This document shows, in pieces, positions 55,201 to 64,000 of a stretch of 64,000 nt of DNA (its first letter is position 1; each line of letters begins with the position of its first letter). The notes beneath the pieces were generated by a model, which had not been told where the DNA came from, made no database searches, and saw nothing but the letters and a program-made list of their open reading frames with translations. The DNA is taken from assembly GCF_000224145.3 (NCBI RefSeq), contig NC_020174.2, forward strand, positions 3,107,152 through 3,171,151, written 5' to 3'. The translations under genes were made by a program, and so were the position numbers. Source of the stretch: Ciona intestinalis (taxonomy: Eukaryota; Chordata; Ascidiacea; Phlebobranchia; Cionidae).

Positions 55201-57931
55201 TTTAGGTTTCAGGGTTATTAAAATCGGCAGATATTTGTTATTTAGCAATAATCTCGATTGGGCAAACTTTGCGAAACGTTTTTATATTTCCAATGCATAA
55301 AAGCTAAACACAAGTCGTCCGTGTGACGTCAGAAACGCGTGGCGGCAATACTGTTTGATCGGCGGACGTGATAAAGATTGTGAGACCTTGGAAGTGCGGC
55401 CGGCGATTAACGTATTTCAGTTAGATGTGAGTTGCAACTGATGGAAATTTCTATAGATTATTTTGAATGTAATAAAATTAAAGACATGTTTCGAATAAAT
55501 TATTCTTTTCCGATGAGCTAGCTATGCTCCCTTGCTGTCAGTGAGTTTTTTAAATCGAGGCGTTGCTTTACGCGCTTACAAAGTATTTTTTGCAAACTAT
55601 CTATACTTTAATGCGCTTACGTGATAAGGCAAATATCCAACCTGCTTTCAAGCACCTGCAGGCTAAATAATCAAGGGGACAACCGCTATTGTGACGCAAA
55701 TAATCAACGTGTGAACTGCTATTATGTCGTCATCAATTGCCAGGTCAAACAATCGCTATTATGATGCAATGAATCCACGTGTGAATCCTTACTATTTTGT
55801 AACAAACACACTGCTTGGCTGAGGAAAACATCGTGAATATAAAGCAGCAATACTTACGGAACAGATTTAGGTTGATTATTACGACTTATGTTGTTTAGAA
55901 TGCGATGCAGCGATAAAACATCGTCTGTTTAGCAGTAATATTGTTTGTTTATCTGAATTCTAATGTAGTAATAGAGAGAGTAAACCAAACTCGCCTTAGC
56001 GAAAATAGTAACGGGCTTTCCAGAAATATGCGTATCGTATTTAGGGATGCACATTACAGAATAATTAGGTATTCTAGGATATCCTAGAATACTTTAATTC
56101 GAATCTAGAATTCCGAATCTAGAATTTCGAATCTTTTTATATTTATAGGAAAAAAAAAATTTACCCACAAAAGTCAGTTTATTGACCCTTTCATAACAGC
56201 CTTGTTGGATCTTGAGTTGTAAAATGATCAAAAATTGTACTATTGGGTAGTTTTTGCGTCATGAAACGTATAGCAGGCTATGAAAAGACGTTACGAAACG
56301 TTTACTCTCGAAAGTCCCACAAACACAAAAATATTTTTTTTCAAAATTAATAACTTTCAAAAATTGTTAATATAGTATATGAGATGACGTGTAATGACGT
56401 CATTAAACAGAATACCGAATCCCGTACAACGAACGTTTAGTTAGTTAGTTAGTTAAAAATTTCATGCGCAACAAAATTTGAATACGAAAATCGCTATTAT
56501 GACGTCAATAATCAACGTGTGAATCCCTACTATGACGTAACAAACATTCTGCTGTCTGAGTAAATCCTGTGTAAATAATGACTTTATTACGCGTAGCATA
56601 GATTAATGTTGCTACCGCGGGCAAATGGAAGTGGTGAATTAAAACTTACGGGTTGATTTACGCACATATTAATACGGCGCTTTGCAACTATTAGTTAAAC
56701 ATTTTCTTGCGAACACCCCCGTCAGAATAATCCTAGATCCACCTATGCATGCACTAGTTTCACTGATAGAACGAACTGCTCGCTTTTTCGATGCTAAGCT
56801 GATCAAGGCGTGTTTATTTTACGACGCGTCTGTTTTGTGTTGATTCATTTTTGTATATTATTCAGGGTGCTCCTGGGTACCCTGAATTTTTCCAGGGTAT
56901 GCATGCATAACCTGCATACCCATGTTAGGCGCCTATGCTTGGATCAGAAAAAAGTAAACAACTAAATAAACAGGCCCATATTTCTTGAAGAGAGAATTGA
57001 GATTCGAGAAAGTACGTTAAACTGTGACAAAATCTTCAAATAAAAAAAACATGTAAAAAAGTGGGTAATAAGATCTTACATCTTTGTGTCTGTAGATTTG
57101 TTCAATAGTTTCGGAATATGGAATTGTTTGTATTCCACGCACTTCGGAGAACTCTGAAAATGATGACGGGAAAAGAATGCGTGATGCGCTTGACCGCTTG
57201 CAAGCTATCCTTTGCCGAGTACAAGGTACAATAATTCTGGTTCACCATCAAAGTGCTGCTAAGATTTCTCATATTACTTCAAGCAAATGCAGGTGAAAAT
57301 CTTTTTTTTTAAATACTTTTCGGTAAATTTACAATGGCTAATACACACCCAAAGTTACTAGGATTCTACATATACACCATAAATTGTATTCTCGGCTACC
57401 GACTAAACAAGTCAACTGCTGTAATTATTGGTTACCGTTTTTTTTTTAAGACGGCCACGGAAAATTTGGTCATTGTTTTTTCACGTTTAGTCTGTCAACT
57501 AAATTTCTATGCATTACTTATTACAAAGTTAGCCAGTCAAAATCTACTGACTAAATTTTAGTGGAGTGACTAAAAAAAAAGTTGAATTTAGGCAGCAACT
57601 GGTCTAGTCGATATCCCATAACACGTATTTCCAATTTAAATTAAATTTAATTTGTGTTGCTAAATCTATGCTGACTCAGGTATCTAATACACAAGACTTC
57701 TTCCAAAAACCTGGCCAAATAGAACAATTCAAAATATTGTGTTCTTTTAGTTTTAAAAGCATTACAGCAGTTTCAACTTCATACTTTCCTGTATTTAAAT
57801 TTTAAATCCTGTGGACTTTTTATTTCAGACGTGCAATTTCTGAAGGTTGTTTAGAAGATATCCAAGACCTAATTGATCCAAGTGTTTTGGGCTATATAAG
57901 AAAGCATGAGCTATACCAGCACAAAACATGA
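49243..57931 (+). CDS. NMNAT2: Nicotinamide-nucleotide adenylyltransferase, NMNAT2-like
   Basis: Exons 49243-49327, 50810-50966, 52289-52367, 52819-53044, 53850-53923, 54410-54523, 57096-57292 and 57829-57931 keep one frame: 344 aa. The enzyme joins NMN and ATP to make NAD. The N-terminal nucleotide motif is CGSFNPVTVGH; IVIGGVFSPVHENY follows; LLCGGDLLESFGVPGLW is the family core and ITSSKCRRA the C-terminal ATP-binding motif. The pair VCCVSPTSF fits the cysteine-containing membrane-targeting segment specific to NMNAT2 (ICCVRPP in human, as I recall). Human NMNAT2 is 307 aa; the extra length is mostly exon 4 (GIPGPYSNHIHYMPAKYPRS...), a low-complexity insert in the variable loop. NMNAT2 is the Golgi or cytosolic, axon-protecting form. 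The alternative NMNAT1/3 is less likely, since they lack the CC segment. An N gap lies in intron 6. Confidence 0.95.
49727..49965. mobile_element. MITE with perfect 14-bp TIRs and 8-bp TSD
   Basis: Ends CCAGTCTGCAGAGT and ACTCTGCAGACTGG are exact inverted copies. Both flanks read GTTAATAT (49719-49726 and 49966-49973). 239 bp, non-coding; 8-bp duplication suggests hAT. In NMNAT2 intron 1. Confidence 0.92.
50263..50775. mobile_element. TIR element with tRNA-like B box inside
   Basis: Arms of about 50 bp: ACATGGGACTATATGAAGAA, then GACGGAAC and TTTTTCCGCTAGG at the left; the inverted match ends at 50775. The interior has CCGGGTTCGAGTCCCGC (50539-50555), a consensus-like tRNA B box, and a (GGGGTTA)-like tract at 50609-50660. 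About 510 bp, in NMNAT2 intron 1. Confidence 0.8.
51190..51280 (-). repeat. GGTGAGGTCC-type repeat fragment
   Basis: GGTGTTGGGGTAGTGAGCC, then GAGAAGGACCTCACCCA. In NMNAT2 intron 2. Confidence 0.6.
53188..53440 (+). repeat. tRNA-SINE, variant head
   Basis: GTGGTGGCTCAGTGGTTTAG head with about 30 extra bases before GTTCGATGCTC, normal body, ends near AAGTTGAAAAG. In NMNAT2 intron 4. Confidence 0.75.
53525..53620 (-). repeat. GGTGAGGTCC-type repeat fragment
   Basis: GGTGTTGGGGTAATGGGC, AATCCCAGGTCCTTGA, CACCTCACCAATA. Confidence 0.6.
54117..54305 (-). mobile_element. TA-MITE copy
   Basis: GGTAGGGTGGGAAAG to CCCCCCACCCTACTA, about 100 bp before NMNAT2 exon 6. Confidence 0.87.
54543..54915. 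repeat. Direct duplication across an N gap
   Basis: 54543-54704 and 54755-54915 are near-identical (ATATCTTTTTAAAGCCCCC to TTTTTCGA) with small indels. They sit exactly on the two sides of the gap. Each contains a GGTGAGGTCC-type fragment. Confidence 0.9.
54705..54754. other. Assembly gap, 50 N
   Basis: Run of N in NMNAT2 intron 6; probably a fixed-size placeholder. Confidence 1.
55083..56946. mobile_element. DNA-transposon-like element, 1.9 kb, with nested hAT MITE
   Basis: The left end has GGATCCATAGGCGCCTAAC and AATCCAGGGTACCCC; the right end has the inverted GGGTACCCTGAATTTTTCC and GTTAGGCGCCTATGCTTGG. The interior carries three copies of a CGCTATTATGACG...CAACGTGTGAA motif (about 55685, 55755, 56491). 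No long open frame, so non-autonomous or decayed. Fills most of NMNAT2 intron 6. Target duplication not clear. Confidence 0.7.
56042..56425. mobile_element. hAT-like MITE, truncated
   Basis: Closely matches 594-980 (TAGGGATGCACATTACAGAA to AATACCGAATCC), then breaks off before the right TIR. Inserted in the 55083-56946 element. Confidence 0.85.
57388..57618. mobile_element. TIR element, GTATTCTCGGCTA end
   Basis: The left end GTATTCTCGGCTACCGACTA matches 19367-19545. The right end (GGTCTAGTCGATATCC) is degraded. In the last NMNAT2 intron. Confidence 0.65.
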
Positions 57932-58162
57932 TATTTTTGTTGTTATTTGTTATCTAGCTGCTGTTTAGAAAAGTAAAAAATAGTAAATATTGTCTAATTA
58001 TTCCTTTATCGTTACTGGGCAAGATAAAATCGAAGTATTATGGTAATATGCTTAAACTACACATTGTATAAAATGTTGTGCAAATAGATATAGTGTTACT
58101 TGTAAGTTACATAGTTGTGACAACCAATAGAATTCCATGTTTGCATTTTATTTTATAACTAA

Positions 58163-58168
58163 AATAAA
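58163..58168 (+). promoter_or_regulatory. Candidate poly(A) signal, NMNAT2
   Basis: First AATAAA after the stop at 57931, about 230 bp downstream. TTTTATAACTAAAAT-AAA blocks are repeated at about 58280, so a second site is possible. Confidence 0.4.
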
Positions 58169-59461
58169 AAATGTTATGTTAAAAATTTCAGAAAACATGT
58201 TTTCACTAGATTTTAAATGGTGTGCAATATTAGATAGAATTACACAACCACTAGAATTACATTTCTGCATTTATTTCATAACTAAAATTAAAAAAATGTT
58301 ATGTTAAAAAATTTAGAATACAAGTTTAACTACATTTTTTATGGTGTGCAATATTACAAAATTCATATTTACAAGTCTAATTAATTAAATCCTATCACTG
58401 TAAATGTTTATTCTTGCATGGTAATGTCGTCACTGTGGTTATTTTTGTGCATTGGTCGTTACGTAATGTTAAATAAATCAGAAATCAATTGTTATTATGA
58501 CAGCGTCACTCTTCATAAACGCCATTATGAGGTATACGTTCAATGTAACGTGGAGCATTTTTTAGTTTTTTTTCCACATGGAAAAGTGTGAAAAACGAAA
58601 TGTTTTCTGTTCGTACAGCTGCCCTTATGTCGGAGGGCTATCTTCCGAACATGCGGCAGATATACGAGGTAGGTATACAAATGTATGTCGTTATTATTGT
58701 ATTTATGAAATAGTGCTGTATTTTGTATAAGCTACGTATTATTTTGCTATCCATTTTGAGAATAATATATATGTACAAGCAGCAAGTGCAATTCCAGCCT
58801 TTTTTAAGGCGATAAATTGTTTAAAATAAGTGTATAGCGACGCTTTGGTGATTCTATTACCAAAATAACATTTCACACAACTTTTGTAAGGACATATTAA
58901 AAACGACTTAATTTTGCAATAAGATTCATTAGATCAGGAAAACCTATATTAGACGTCGACTTCATTAACCGATATTATAGTTTTATCATGCATTGCTTAG
59001 TATATTGAGTAGGCTAGACTTTATTGGAGGCAATCAAATTCAATGGTATCATTTTGGTCGCTACTGGCTGGAGTTAAAATGCACTGACTGGTTAAATTAT
59101 AAGGTCCACGCATTGTGAAAGCCAGTATTATTTTGATTTAATGTGAGAGAATGGTTATGTTTAATGGAAGGACGAAAATGAAAAGAAACCAATCTTTTCA
59201 AATCAGTAATTCAATACAGTGGAGCGTCTTCGGTAAAACTACAAATTGAAACAAAAGCTGCTTTAAAGGAAACTGTTTTTCGTCAATAGAAAACTGATAT
59301 TCACTTTCAATAGTTTGAAGTCTGTTTTGGTCCAATGGGCGTAAAGGGGTCGGAGTGAGCACTTACAAAGTTGTTGTCAGCGAACTAAGATGATACGAGT
59401 AGCCTGTTTACGACTTGAGCAGTCTTAAAGTTTAGATTCTGTCACAATGCGCTTTGTAGAA

Positions 59462-59640
59462 GTAATAGTAATGACTTTATTTGTCTCTTTGATTACGGTA
59501 GCGAAGATTTAAAAATATAGAGACAAAATGCAGGATATAGCGACAAAATAACAGTTGTTAAAACACGCTTACAGTTTAAAACATTTTTACATTTAGTTGA
59601 AAGAAAATAAGCGTGGTCGCTATATACACCTAAAGGCATT
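59462..59640 (-). repeat. S2 element
   Basis: GTCTCTTTGATTACGGTAGC, GACAAAATAACAGTTG, ending in AATAAGCGTGGTCGC. Lies about 70 bp upstream of the SPACA9 ATG. Confidence 0.75.
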
Positions 59641-59710
59641 TGATAAAGTCTAAACCGAGAACAGAATACTTTTATTAGCATGATATATTAATATATTGTA
59701 TTAGCGAATC

Positions 59711-62142
59711 ATGAACGAAACGCGGGGAATTCTTATGAACTTGGAACGAAGGTTTCGAACGTTTTCTCAGCAACAATTTATATTCGTGATTGCCCTTGAT
59801 CGCTGCAGGAAAAATTCATTTGAACCAACTCGCAAAATCAGTACAATTGCACAGGCATGTTTGAAAATCAGTAATTTTATGTTAATTATTCGTTGGTGAT
59901 ATTTTGCATGCATTATAAATCTAGTAGGATATAGTAGAGTGGGGGAAGATGGGACACCTTTAACACCTAATATCCAAATATCCTGATCGTGTTTTAAACA
60001 ATTAACAACGGTCTGTGGAAGTCGTGAAGATACGGCTTTATAATTCATTGAATGTTCTTTGTTTACTACCAAATGAAAAGAGAAAACTAAACGAAAAGGT
60101 GTCCCATCTTCCCCCACCCTACTATATGACACGTTTTCATTCTATTTTCTCGTCCCATTTGGTAGTAAACTAAGAACATTCAAAAAATTATAAAACTGTA
60201 TTCTCAGGACTCCGTTGTTAACTGCCTTTCTCGTTTCTGAATAAATAAATGTGACTTACTTTATCCTCACGTGGCTGAAAACAACAGTCGTTATAACACG
60301 GGTGTTCTGTTTCATACACCTCGTACCAGCTTACGAGTTGCCCTATATAGTAGGGTGGGGAAGATGGGACATCTTTTTAATCTATTTTCTCGTCAAATTT
60401 GGTAGTAAACGAAGATCATTCAAAGAATTACAAAACCATATCCTCACGACTTCCATAGACCGCTGTTAATTGTTTAAAACACGATTGGGATATTTGGAAA
60501 TTATGTCTTAAAGGTGTCCCATCTTCCCCCACACTACTGTATGTTTCTTTGTGGATAATTATTTTTTTGTTTCCAAAAAATAAACCATGTTGTAACACCA
60601 TAAACATTCCATATACTTTTTACATTTAAATTTACCAAATACTTATTCCACAGGTTTACAACTACTGCGAACATGTGGCTGACAACGCCACAGATAAAAG
60701 GATATTTAACATTTTCTTGTCGCTCGTTCGCGATCTGGGAGAATTTCGAAGATCGTTGATGAAGTTATCCAAACATTCAAGCGATCCAACTCTGGTTCGG
60801 ATTTTCGGGCAATGGAAGCGACTACTGGAGAGCCGACAGGTATTATAAATGAATGTAACTTACTTTATCCTCGCGTGGCCGGAAAACGACAGTCGTTATA
60901 ACATGGGTGTTCATACGCATCGTGACTCCTATAGACCGTTGTTATTTGTAATTAGTATATTTGGTAATTATTGCTAAAGGTGATCCATTTTACCCCGTCG
61001 TACGAAAAAAGTTTAGCTTGCCCACTAAATATCTTTCTCCACTCGGATCAAACAAAATACAGACTGCTATAAAATTATTGAATAACAAAATTTGTTTCAG
61101 TTAAATAAACAACGAATTTAATAAGATTAAAATTACTGTGCCGTACGATTTCCCTCGACTTTTCAGTTTCATGTAAGACACAGATCTTTTATTAATAATA
61201 ATATTACCCTTATTTGTTTCTTTCGTACTGTAGCGAATGTGTAGAAATGTTTTAAATAAAAAGACAGGATATAGCCACAAAACAACAGTCGTTAAAACAC
61301 GCTTTCAGTTAAAAACATATTTACTTTTAATTGGAAAAAATAAGCGTTTTTACTACACCTCATTAGAAAGTATGAATGAAGGTAACTTACTTTATCCTCG
61401 CGTGGCCGGAAAACGCAGGGTATAACACACAGGTGTTCTGTTTCATACACCTCGTGCCAGCTTACGAGTTGCCAAGTATGTTATTTTGTGAGGGATTATT
61501 TTTTGACATTTTCTTTATTTTTCTAATGGATTAATACTAATGGAAAATCTAATCGACAGTTATAATAATAGTTTAACTTACAGGATATATCTGCCGTCCG
61601 CGTCAAGTTTCCATTCAGTCATGTCAACCATTTGAGTTGTGACGAAGCCCGAAATCACTTCGGTGGTGTGGTTAGTGTGTTACCAGTTGCAATGGGCTAC
61701 GCTCGTGATGCGGTTGAACGAATTGAAGTCATAAGAGCGTATCGAAATCTTGTCCCCAACTGTGAGTTTTAATTTATTATCATAATTTATTTAGTCCAGC
61801 GCCGTGCCAAGTGGTAATCGTGCCTGCTTTTAACCCAGAGGTATAATGGGTTCAAGGCTCGTTGCTGCTACTATTGTGGACGTATGTGTCACTGGGCGAG
61901 ACACTTAAGAGCAATTNNNNNNNNNNNNNNNNNNNNNNNNNNNNNNNNNNNNNNNNNNNNNNNNNNNNNNNNNNNNNNNNNNNNNNNNNNNNNNNNNNNN
62001 NNNNNNNNNNNNNNNNNNNNNNNNNNNNNNNNNNNNNNNNNGTTCGCTAGAACAGCAAGGGCCCAGTATCTCCGAGATAGAGCTAAAGAAATTGATCAAG
62101 CGCCGAAAGAATGCTCTGACTCGTCCAGAATGGAAACCATAG
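59711..62142 (+). CDS. SPACA9: SPACA9 homologue, ciliary microtubule inner protein
   Basis: Exons 59711-59854, 60654-60839, 61584-61761 and a last exon running from within the N gap to 62142 (stop TAG). About 200 aa. The N-terminus MNETRGILMNLERRFRTFSQ continues with QQFIFVIALDRCRKNS, matching MNEVKESLRSIEQKYKLFQQ and QQLTFTAALEHCREN of human SPACA9 as I recall it. Exon 3 has HLSCDEARNHFGGVVS, almost the same as the human HLSCDEARNHYGGVVS. Mostly helical, no signal peptide. SPACA9 (C9orf9) binds inside doublet microtubules of sperm flagella and cilia. The C-terminal exon (ELKKLIKRRKNALTRPEWKP) is basic. Exon 1 must end at CAG|GCATGT, a GC-AG intron, to keep frame. The last intron-exon border is hidden by the gap. 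Confidence 0.88.
59935..60124 (-). mobile_element. TA-MITE copy
   Basis: Well preserved; in SPACA9 intron 1. Confidence 0.88.
60128..60225 (+). mobile_element. TA-MITE fragment
   Basis: Left internal part only (CATTCTATTTTCTCGTCCC to TCAGGACTCCGTTG), directly after a complete opposite copy. Confidence 0.75.
60246..60575 (-). repeat. tRNA-SINE interrupted by a TA-MITE
   Basis: The 3' half 60250-60346 (GTGACTTACTTTATCCTC to TTACGAGTTGCC) resumes after the MITE as TTTCTTTGTGGATAATT. Head absent. Confidence 0.85.
60348..60541 (+). mobile_element. TA-MITE nested in a SINE
   Basis: TAGTAGGGTGGGGAAGATGG to CCCCCACACTACTG, inserted where intact SINE copies read CAAGTATGTTAC, that is, at a TA. Confidence 0.9.
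60846..60925 (-). repeat. tRNA-SINE fragment
   Basis: GAATGTAACTTACTTTATCC to GTGTTCATACGCATCG, then jumps into MITE sequence. Starts 6 bp after SPACA9 exon 2. Confidence 0.8.
60921..61005 (+). mobile_element. TA-MITE fragment
   Basis: GTGACTCCTATAGACCGTTG to TACCCCGTCGTACG; right half only. Confidence 0.65.
61190..61365 (-). repeat. S2 element
   Basis: (AATAAT) tail, GACAGGATATAGCCACAAAA, TTAATTGGAAAAAATAAGCG. Confidence 0.75.
61372..61502 (-). repeat. tRNA-SINE 3' fragment
   Basis: GAAGGTAACTTACTTTATCC to TTATTTTGTGAGGGATT, about 80 bp before SPACA9 exon 3. Confidence 0.82.
61798..61916 (+). repeat. tRNA-SINE running into the gap
   Basis: CAGCGCCGTGCCAAGTGGTA head to GACACTTAAGAGCAATT, then N. 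The missing SINE body may explain the assembly break. Confidence 0.85.
61917..62041. other. Assembly gap, 125 N
   Basis: Run of N covering the last SPACA9 intron and the 5' edge of its last exon. Confidence 1.
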
Positions 62143-62324
62143 TTTTTTTGTATAGTATATAGTAGCCTACACAGTTTCAGAAAATATATGAACTTCTATA
62201 TGAGCAGTAAATGTAACATTAAGTAAATCTATACGACACTAATTCTTACAAATTTGTGTTTTTTTTCGAACGCAGCCGAAATGTGCACGAATAAGAAAAT
62301 GTCACATGGTTTTATCTCGGTTAA

Positions 62325-62506
62325 AGTACGGTGGGGGGATGGGAAAAAATTTTATTCTATTTTCTCGTCCCAATTGGTAGTAAACAAAGAATTATAAAAC
62401 CGTATTCTCACAACTCCTATAGACCGTTGTTAAATGTATAAAACACGATCAGGATGTTTGGATATTATGTGCTAAAGGTGTCCCGTCTTCTCCAACTCTA
62501 CTATAT
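62325..62506 (+). mobile_element. TA-MITE copy
   Basis: AGTACGGTGGGGGGATGGG on the left; TCTCCAACTCTACTA on the right. Confidence 0.84.
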
Positions 62507-62674
62507 ATAAAACCACTTTATTAAGCATACAATGTGGCACACGTTCAAATTATGGTGGGAGCATTTAGCTCCAAATTTTTTTCCCTTTGTTGCCACTGTC
62601 AGGTATTGTATAAATAAAATGTTTGTTACTTCTAAAGAAATATACCACTGGGTCGAAAAAAAAACTGGAGACAG

Positions 62675-62765
62675 AACAGAGGTAATGGGTTTAAGGCTCA
62701 TCGCTGCTATCATTGTGGGTGTATGTGTCATTGGGCAAGACTCTTAACGGCAATTGCTCCAAATA
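62675..62765 (+). repeat. tRNA-SINE fragment
   Basis: CAGAGGTAATGGGTTTAAGG through GGGCAAGACTCTTAACGG to CAATTGCTCCAA. Confidence 0.8.
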
Positions 62766-62965
62766 GGGTCAAACTTTAACAACAAAACTAACTAAATGGT
62801 AATGTTTTTCACACAGGTCTTCTGATTGTAATAACGGTTACCTTATAGAAAAAAAATTGGCATGTTATGTATTAGGTCCAAGATTAAAACCAATAATCCC
62901 CAAAAATAAATCAAATTAAGTCGATATAGTTAAATGATTAAATATGTGGCAGAATAAAGGATTTT

Positions 62966-62971
62966 TTTATT
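62966..62971 (-). promoter_or_regulatory. Poly(A) signal, ABC transporter gene
   Basis: AATAAA on the minus strand 24 bases after the stop codon at 62996-62998, an unusually short 3' UTR. Confidence 0.6.
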
Positions 62972-62995
62972 AAGATAAATTAAACAAACATTAAG

Positions 62996-64000
62996 TCACT
63001 CATTGGATTCTTGTAGTTTTATAAGTTCTGAGTAAATTCCTCCTTTCTTTTTTAAATCTTTATGGTTTCCAACCTACAGATATATAAGTTGTTTTAAATG
63101 ACAAAATAAATTTTCATTAAAAAAAATAAATTTTCAAGATTTCATAAAACAACATATAGTAGGGTGTCATAAGATGGGACACCTTTTCAATATATTTTCT
63201 TTTCCAATATGGAAAAAAATAAATTTTCAATAAAAATTTTTTTAAATCGTATCTTCACGACTGCCATAGATGGTTGTTAATTGTTTAAAACACATGATAT
63301 TTTGATATTATGTGTCCCATCTTCCCCTACCCTACTATATAGTACTGTGGGGTAACACGGGACACTTTAAGCACATATTGTCCTGATCGTGTTTTAAACA
63401 ATTAACAACGGTCTATAAGAGTCCTGACCAGAATAGAGTTTTATAATTCTTTACATGTTTTTTGTTTACTACCAAATGAGCCAAGAAAATAGAATGAAAA
63501 TGTGTTCCATATTTCCCCACCCATTTATACATTGAAAAATTTGAGATATATTTTAGCCATAACATAGCATGGCACAAAAACTTATATCTCTTTGAATATG
63601 GTAGCAGAGATCAAATTATTTAAAACGAAGAGAAGGGAATTAGCAGCTAAATGACGGTCGTTAAAACATGATTAAAAAACTAAACTAACATTCTATTTTT
63701 TAGAAACTTTAGAAATGTTTGTCATACACATAACAGCACGCTACAATACTAATAATAATTTTATCTTTCTCTTCCATTACGGTAGCAAATATTTAGAAAT
63801 ATTTTAAACAAAAAGTCAGGACATAGCGACAAAAAAACAGTTGTTAAAACACGCTTACAGTTAAAAACATATTTACATTTAATTGAAAGAAAAAAGGGGG
63901 GTCGCTACACCTTAATAAATACGTTAATGATTCACCTCAACAACCCTTCCCCCTTTCATCACCGCAATGACATCGGCATTTTTGATCGTGCTGAGTCGGT
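62996..64000 (-). CDS. ABCB-type ABC transporter, C-terminal end
   Basis: Two exons: 63936-64000 (continues beyond the window) and 62996-63073. They translate to RLSTIKNADVIAVMKGGR, then VVEVGNHKDLKKKGGIYSEL and IKLQESNE-stop. This is the end of an ABC nucleotide-binding domain: RLSTI directly follows the H-loop histidine (AHRLSTI), and G-x-H-x-x-L...GxYxxLxxLQ is the usual ABCB/MDR tail. Such proteins are ATP-driven exporters in plasma or organelle membranes. The visible 46 residues cannot separate a P-glycoprotein-like full transporter from a half transporter. The junction is in phase. The 862-bp intron holds two MITEs and two S2 pieces. Confidence 0.85.
63158..63338 (+). mobile_element. 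TA-MITE, left of an abutting pair
   Basis: TAGTAGGGTGTCATAAG to CCCCTACCCTACTA. Inner sequence shortened near the right end. Confidence 0.84.
63340..63530 (-). mobile_element. TA-MITE, right of an abutting pair
   Basis: Starts at the TA that ends the previous copy; right end TCCCCACCCATTTATA. Confidence 0.84.
63575..63915 (-). repeat. Two S2 copies
   Basis: 63575-63690 is degenerate (GAATATGGTAGCAGAG, ATGACGGTCGTTAAAACA). 63745-63915 is clear (CTCTTCCATTACGGTAGC to GGGGTCGCTACACC) and ends about 20 bp from the donor of the ABC exon. Confidence 0.72.

Larger units (their letters stand above)
57932..59710. other. Intergenic, NMNAT2 to SPACA9
   Basis: Holds the probable NMNAT2 3' UTR (a 70-bp stretch with AACTAAAAT-AAAAAATG is duplicated at about 58130 and 58255) and an S2 copy. 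A short ATG frame at 58600-58668 with donor GTAGGT is a possible alternative first exon of SPACA9. Otherwise nothing recognised. Confidence 0.5.

Noticed and set aside
61862-62162. Open frames spanning the N run
   Set aside because: They are artefacts of unknown bases; only the frame from 62044 to 62142 is supported, as the SPACA9 end.

Overview
The window looks like nuclear DNA of a tunicate, most likely a Ciona sea squirt. It is AT-rich, its genes are chordate orthologues with many small exons and GT-AG introns, and introns and intergenic DNA are packed with short non-autonomous transposons. Three families dominate: (i) a roughly 190-bp TA-flanked inverted-repeat element ('TA-MITE', ends TAGTAGGGTGGGG...), about 44 copies in both orientations; (ii) a tRNA-headed SINE with a (CATT)n tail, over 30 full or partial copies; (iii) a second SINE-like family ('S2') with an AATAAA plus (TTA)n tail. 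The species call rests on remembered family and gene resemblance, not on a search.

Layout. 1-4870 (+): last six coding exons of an ER disulfide reductase like DNAJC10/ERdj5, ending in KDEL. 6650-7675 (+): a small secreted IL-17-like cytokine gene. 7676-13315: repeats only. 13316-16529 (+): a three-exon gene of unknown function. 17308-37259 (-): a gene of 17 to 19 exons for a disordered coiled-coil scaffold (about 1588 aa), with NCKAP5 family as best guess. 37260-46261: no recognised gene. 46262-48728 (-): TMEM249, a CatSper auxiliary subunit homologue. 49243-57931 (+): NMNAT2-like NAD synthase in eight exons, head to head with TMEM249. 59711-62142 (+): SPACA9, a ciliary microtubule inner protein, with a non-canonical GC donor and its last exon partly behind an N gap. 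62996-64000 (-): C-terminal end of an ABCB-type ABC transporter.

Exon joins were tested by reading phase. All introns of every model keep frame; the SPACA9 join across the N gap could not be tested. The NMNAT2, TMEM249 and scaffold models close without internal stops. The genes do not form one pathway. TMEM249 and SPACA9 both belong to sperm or cilium biology and flank NMNAT2, which may be chance.

No CRISPR array, operon or autonomous transposon coding region was seen. The most unusual signals are structural: tandem duplication of 3' splice-site regions in two introns of the scaffold gene, a large fold-back repeat, fold-back elements with telomere-like cores, a hammerhead-like fold in a short repeat, nested transposons with readable target-site duplications, and an apparent haplotype duplication across an assembly gap.
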